A stretch of 64,000 nt of DNA from Parapristionchus giblindavisi (taxonomy: Eukaryota; Nematoda; Chromadorea; Rhabditida; Diplogasteridae). The notes under the pieces were generated by a model. It saw only the letters and a list, made by a program, of their open reading frames with translations, was not told where the DNA came from and did no database searches. Positions 61,456 through 64,000 of the stretch are shown here, piece by piece. The position numbers and the translations under genes were made by a program. The DNA lies in the NCBI GenBank assembly GCA_943737045.1, contig CALSFV010000095.1:124001-188000 (forward strand), in the 5' to 3' direction. How positions within the stretch are numbered: the first letter of the stretch is position 1; every line of letters begins with the position of its first letter.

Positions 61456-63400
61456 GAGGTCCAACCTCCACCGATGGACTCGGCCGCGCTCCAACTTTGA
61501 CCGATGGACTCCTCGCGCTCCAACTTTGACCGTTAGACTCCCTGAGCTCCCACCTTGACCGTTACACTCCCCGAGCTCCAACCTTTACCGAAGGACTCCA
61601 CGAGCTCCAACCATTACCGATGGACTTCCCGAGCTCCTGCGTTTACCGATGAACTCCCCGAGCTCCAGCGTTTACCGATGGACTCCCCGAGCTCCAACTT
61701 TGACCGATGGGCTCCTCGAGCTCCAACCTTGACCGTTAGACTCCCCGAGCTCCAACCTTGACCGATGGACTCCCCGAGCTCCAAACTTGACCGATGGGCT
61801 CCCCGAGCTCCAACATTTACAGATGGACTTCCCGAGCTCCTGCATTTACCGATGAACTCCCCGAGCTCCAGCGGTTACCGATGGACTCCTCGAGCTCCAA
61901 CTTTGACCGATGGGCTCCTCGAGCTCCAACCTTGACCGTTAGACTCCCTGAGCTCCCACCTTGACCGTTACACTCCCCGAGCTCCAACCTTTACCGAAGG
62001 ACTCCACGAGCTCCAACCATTACCGATGGACTTCCCGAGCTCCTGCGTTTACCGATGAACTCCCCGAGCTCCAGCGTTTACCGATGGACTCCCCGAGCTC
62101 CAACTTTGACCGTTAGACTCCCCGAGCTCCAACCTTGACCGATGGACTCCCCGAGCTCCAACTTTGACCGTTAGACTCCCCGAGCTCCAACCTTTACAGA
62201 TGGACTTCCCGAGCTCCTGCATTTACCGATGAACTCCCCGAGCTCCAGCGTTTACCGATGGACTCCCCGAGCTCCAACTTTGACCGATGGGCTCCTCGAG
62301 CTCCAACCTTGACCGTTAGACTCCCTGAGCTCCCACCTTGACCGTTACACTCCCCGAGCTCCAACCTTTACCGAAGGACTCCACGAGCTCCAACCATTAC
62401 CGATGGACTTCCCGAGCTCCTGCGTTTACCGATGAACTCCCCGAGCTCCAGCGTTTACCGATGGACTCCCCGAGCTCCAACTTTGACCGATGGGCTCCTC
62501 GAGCTCCAACCTTGACCGTTAGACTCCCCGAGCTCCAACCTTGACCGATGGACTCCCCGAGCTCCAAACTTGACCGATGGGCTCCCCGAGCTCCAACATT
62601 TACCGATGGACTCCCCGAGCTCCAACGTTTACCGATGGACTCCTCGAGCTCCAGAGTTTACCGATGGACTCCCCGAGGTCCAACCTTTACCGATGGACTC
62701 CACGAGCTCCAGCGTTTACCGATAGACTCCCCGAGCTCCAACTTTGACCGATGGGCTCCTCGAGCTCCAACCTTGACCGTTAGACTCCCCGAGCTCCAAC
62801 CTTGACCGATGGACTCCCCGAGCTCCAAACTTGACCGATGGGCTCCCCGAGCTCCAACATTTACAGATGGACTTCCCGAGCTCCTGCATTTACCGATGAA
62901 CTCCCCGAGCTCCAGCGGTTACCGATGGACTCCTCGAGCTCCAACTTTGACCGATGGGCTCCTCGAGCTCCAACCTTGACCGTTAGACTCCCTGAGCTCC
63001 CACCTTGACCGTTACACTCCCCGAGCTCCAACCTTTACCGAAGGACTCCACGAGCTCCAACCATTACCGATGGACTTCCCGAGCTCCTGCGTTTACCGAT
63101 GAACTCCCCGAGCTCCAGCGTTTACCGATGGACTCCCCGAGCTCCAACTTTGACCGTTAGACTCCCCGAGCTCCAACCTTGACCGATGGACTCCCCGAGC
63201 TCCAACTTTGACCGTTAGACTCCCCGAGCTCCAACCTTTACAGATGGACTTCCCGAGCTCCTGCATTTACCGATGAACTCCCCGAGCTCCAGCGTTTACC
63301 GATAGACTCCCCAGCTCCAACGTTTGCCGATGGACTCCCCGAGCTCCAACGTTTGCCGATGGACTCCCCGAGCTCCAACCTCTACCGATGGACTCCACGA

Positions 63401-63637
63401 CTCTGGTATTTCAAAACTTGAAGTCTACTTACACTTTCACTTTAAGTAGACTTGTAAGTCTACTTCAAGTGAAATGTAAGTATACTTAAAGTGTGACGTC
63501 ACTACGCAAGTCTACTTAAAGTGAGACGCAAGTCTACTTAAAGTGAAAATGTGACGTCACTCACTTGAAGTAGACTAAAAGTAAACTTCAAGTCAGTGAC
63601 GTATTTTAAGTAGACTTTAAGTTTTGAAATACCAGAG
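63401..63637. mobile_element. spacer C, full-length, copy 9
   Basis: It lies 2182 bp from copy 8. The right flank repeats the order seen after copies 7 and 8 up to the window end. Confidence 0.85.
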
Positions 63638-64000
63638 GAGGTCCAACCTCCACCGATGGACTCGGCCGCGCTCCAACTTTGACCGATGGACTCCTCGCGC
63701 TCCAACTTTGACCGTTAGACTCCCTGAGCTCCCACCTTGACCGTTACACTCCCCGAGCTCCAACCTTTACCGAAGGACTCCACGAGCTCCAACCATTACC
63801 GATGGACTTCCCGAGCTCCTGCGTTTACCGATGAACTCCCCGAGCTCCAGCGTTTACCGATGGACTCCCCGAGCTCCAACTTTGACCGATGGGCTCCTCG
63901 AGCTCCAACCTTGACCGTTAGACTCCCCGAGCTCCAACCTTGACCGATGGACTCCCCGAGCTCCAAACTTGACCGATGGGCTCCCCGAGCTCCAACATTT

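Larger units (their letters stand above)
31400..64000. repeat. 29-bp minisatellite satellite array, GAGCTC core, roughly 800 units
   Basis: The unit reads GGTTGGAGCTCGGGGAGTCC-ATCGGTCAA, with variants CATCGGTAA, TCTAACGGTC, CATCGCTAG and CTTTTGGAGCCC. Plus-oriented blocks lie at 31400-32416, 33091-33572, 35805-37426, 38099-38332, 38471-38757, 41040-41546, 42221-42453, 42622-42908, 46517-48136, 48816-50336, 51018-52678, 53359-54737 and 55420-55863. Minus-oriented blocks lie at 33956-35665, 39143-40921, 43296-46377, 56249-58536 and 58774 onward. Blocks share long higher-order patterns. As 29 is not a multiple of three, three units give 29 codons and long open frames appear in several frames. 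No gene is supported here. Confidence 0.95.

Noticed and set aside
31305..64000. Dozens of open frames of 60-145 codons with motifs such as MDSPSSNLDRW and LPELQPLP
   Set aside because: They come from the 29-bp minisatellite read in different frames, appear on whichever strand carries the CCGATGGACTCC orientation or its complement, and have no splice or start context.
31400..64000. CRISPR-like regular short repeats
   Set aside because: The units are contiguous without unique spacers, in a eukaryotic context with spliced genes and transposons.
31400..64000. Centromere or telomere array
   Set aside because: No TTAGGC telomere runs were seen, and nematodes usually lack satellite-defined centromeres; position on the chromosome cannot be told from this window.

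Overview
The window is eukaryotic and looks like nematode nuclear DNA. Coding sequence is cut by many introns of about 46-78 bp with TTTTCAG, TTTCAG or TTTTAG acceptors, and the mobile elements are mariner, RTE-like, a CR1/Jockey-like LINE and many TIR MITEs. No bacterial operon, rRNA gene or CRISPR array is present. The species cannot be named from sequence alone.

One host gene occupies 72-30827 on the + strand; its 5' end lies outside the window. It encodes a secreted-looking protein of about 33 cysteine-rich, CCP/sushi-like domains. My exon model keeps frame across every splice junction and gives at least about 2,878 codons before a stop at 30825-30827. Three single domains (72-11485) are followed by a 680-bp two-domain unit repeated twelve times plus a partial thirteenth (11535-20082). 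A transition domain (19974-29164) and two copies of a 749-bp two-domain unit (29215-30639) follow, then a short last exon. The repeats are almost identical in introns as well as exons.

Three introns of this gene, all at the same position within the domain (the phase-1 junction next to the PGY motif), are swollen to 8.6, 2.0 and 8.9 kb by nested mobile DNA. The layers are long-armed foldback elements, a dead mariner carrying an RTE fragment, several MITEs with readable target duplications (TA, TTA/TAA, TTAA), a 72-bp minisatellite split by a LINE, and ten tRNA-like sequences that all sit inside inverted-repeat elements.

From about 30799 to the window end (33 kb, continuing beyond) lies a satellite built from a 29-bp minisatellite with a GAGCTC core, roughly 800 copies. 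It is divided by three spacer families: A (about 680 bp, carrying a 216-bp MITE), B (about 385 bp, chimeric and partly inverted) and C (up to 237 bp, a hairpin-rich AAGTAGACTT element). The minisatellite changes orientation seven times, and every change falls on a B or C spacer. The first, most divergent spacer overlaps the host gene's last exon and lacks the MITE, so the satellite appears to have started at the gene's 3' end and spread away from it. Many open frames in the satellites come from repeat length and are not genes.
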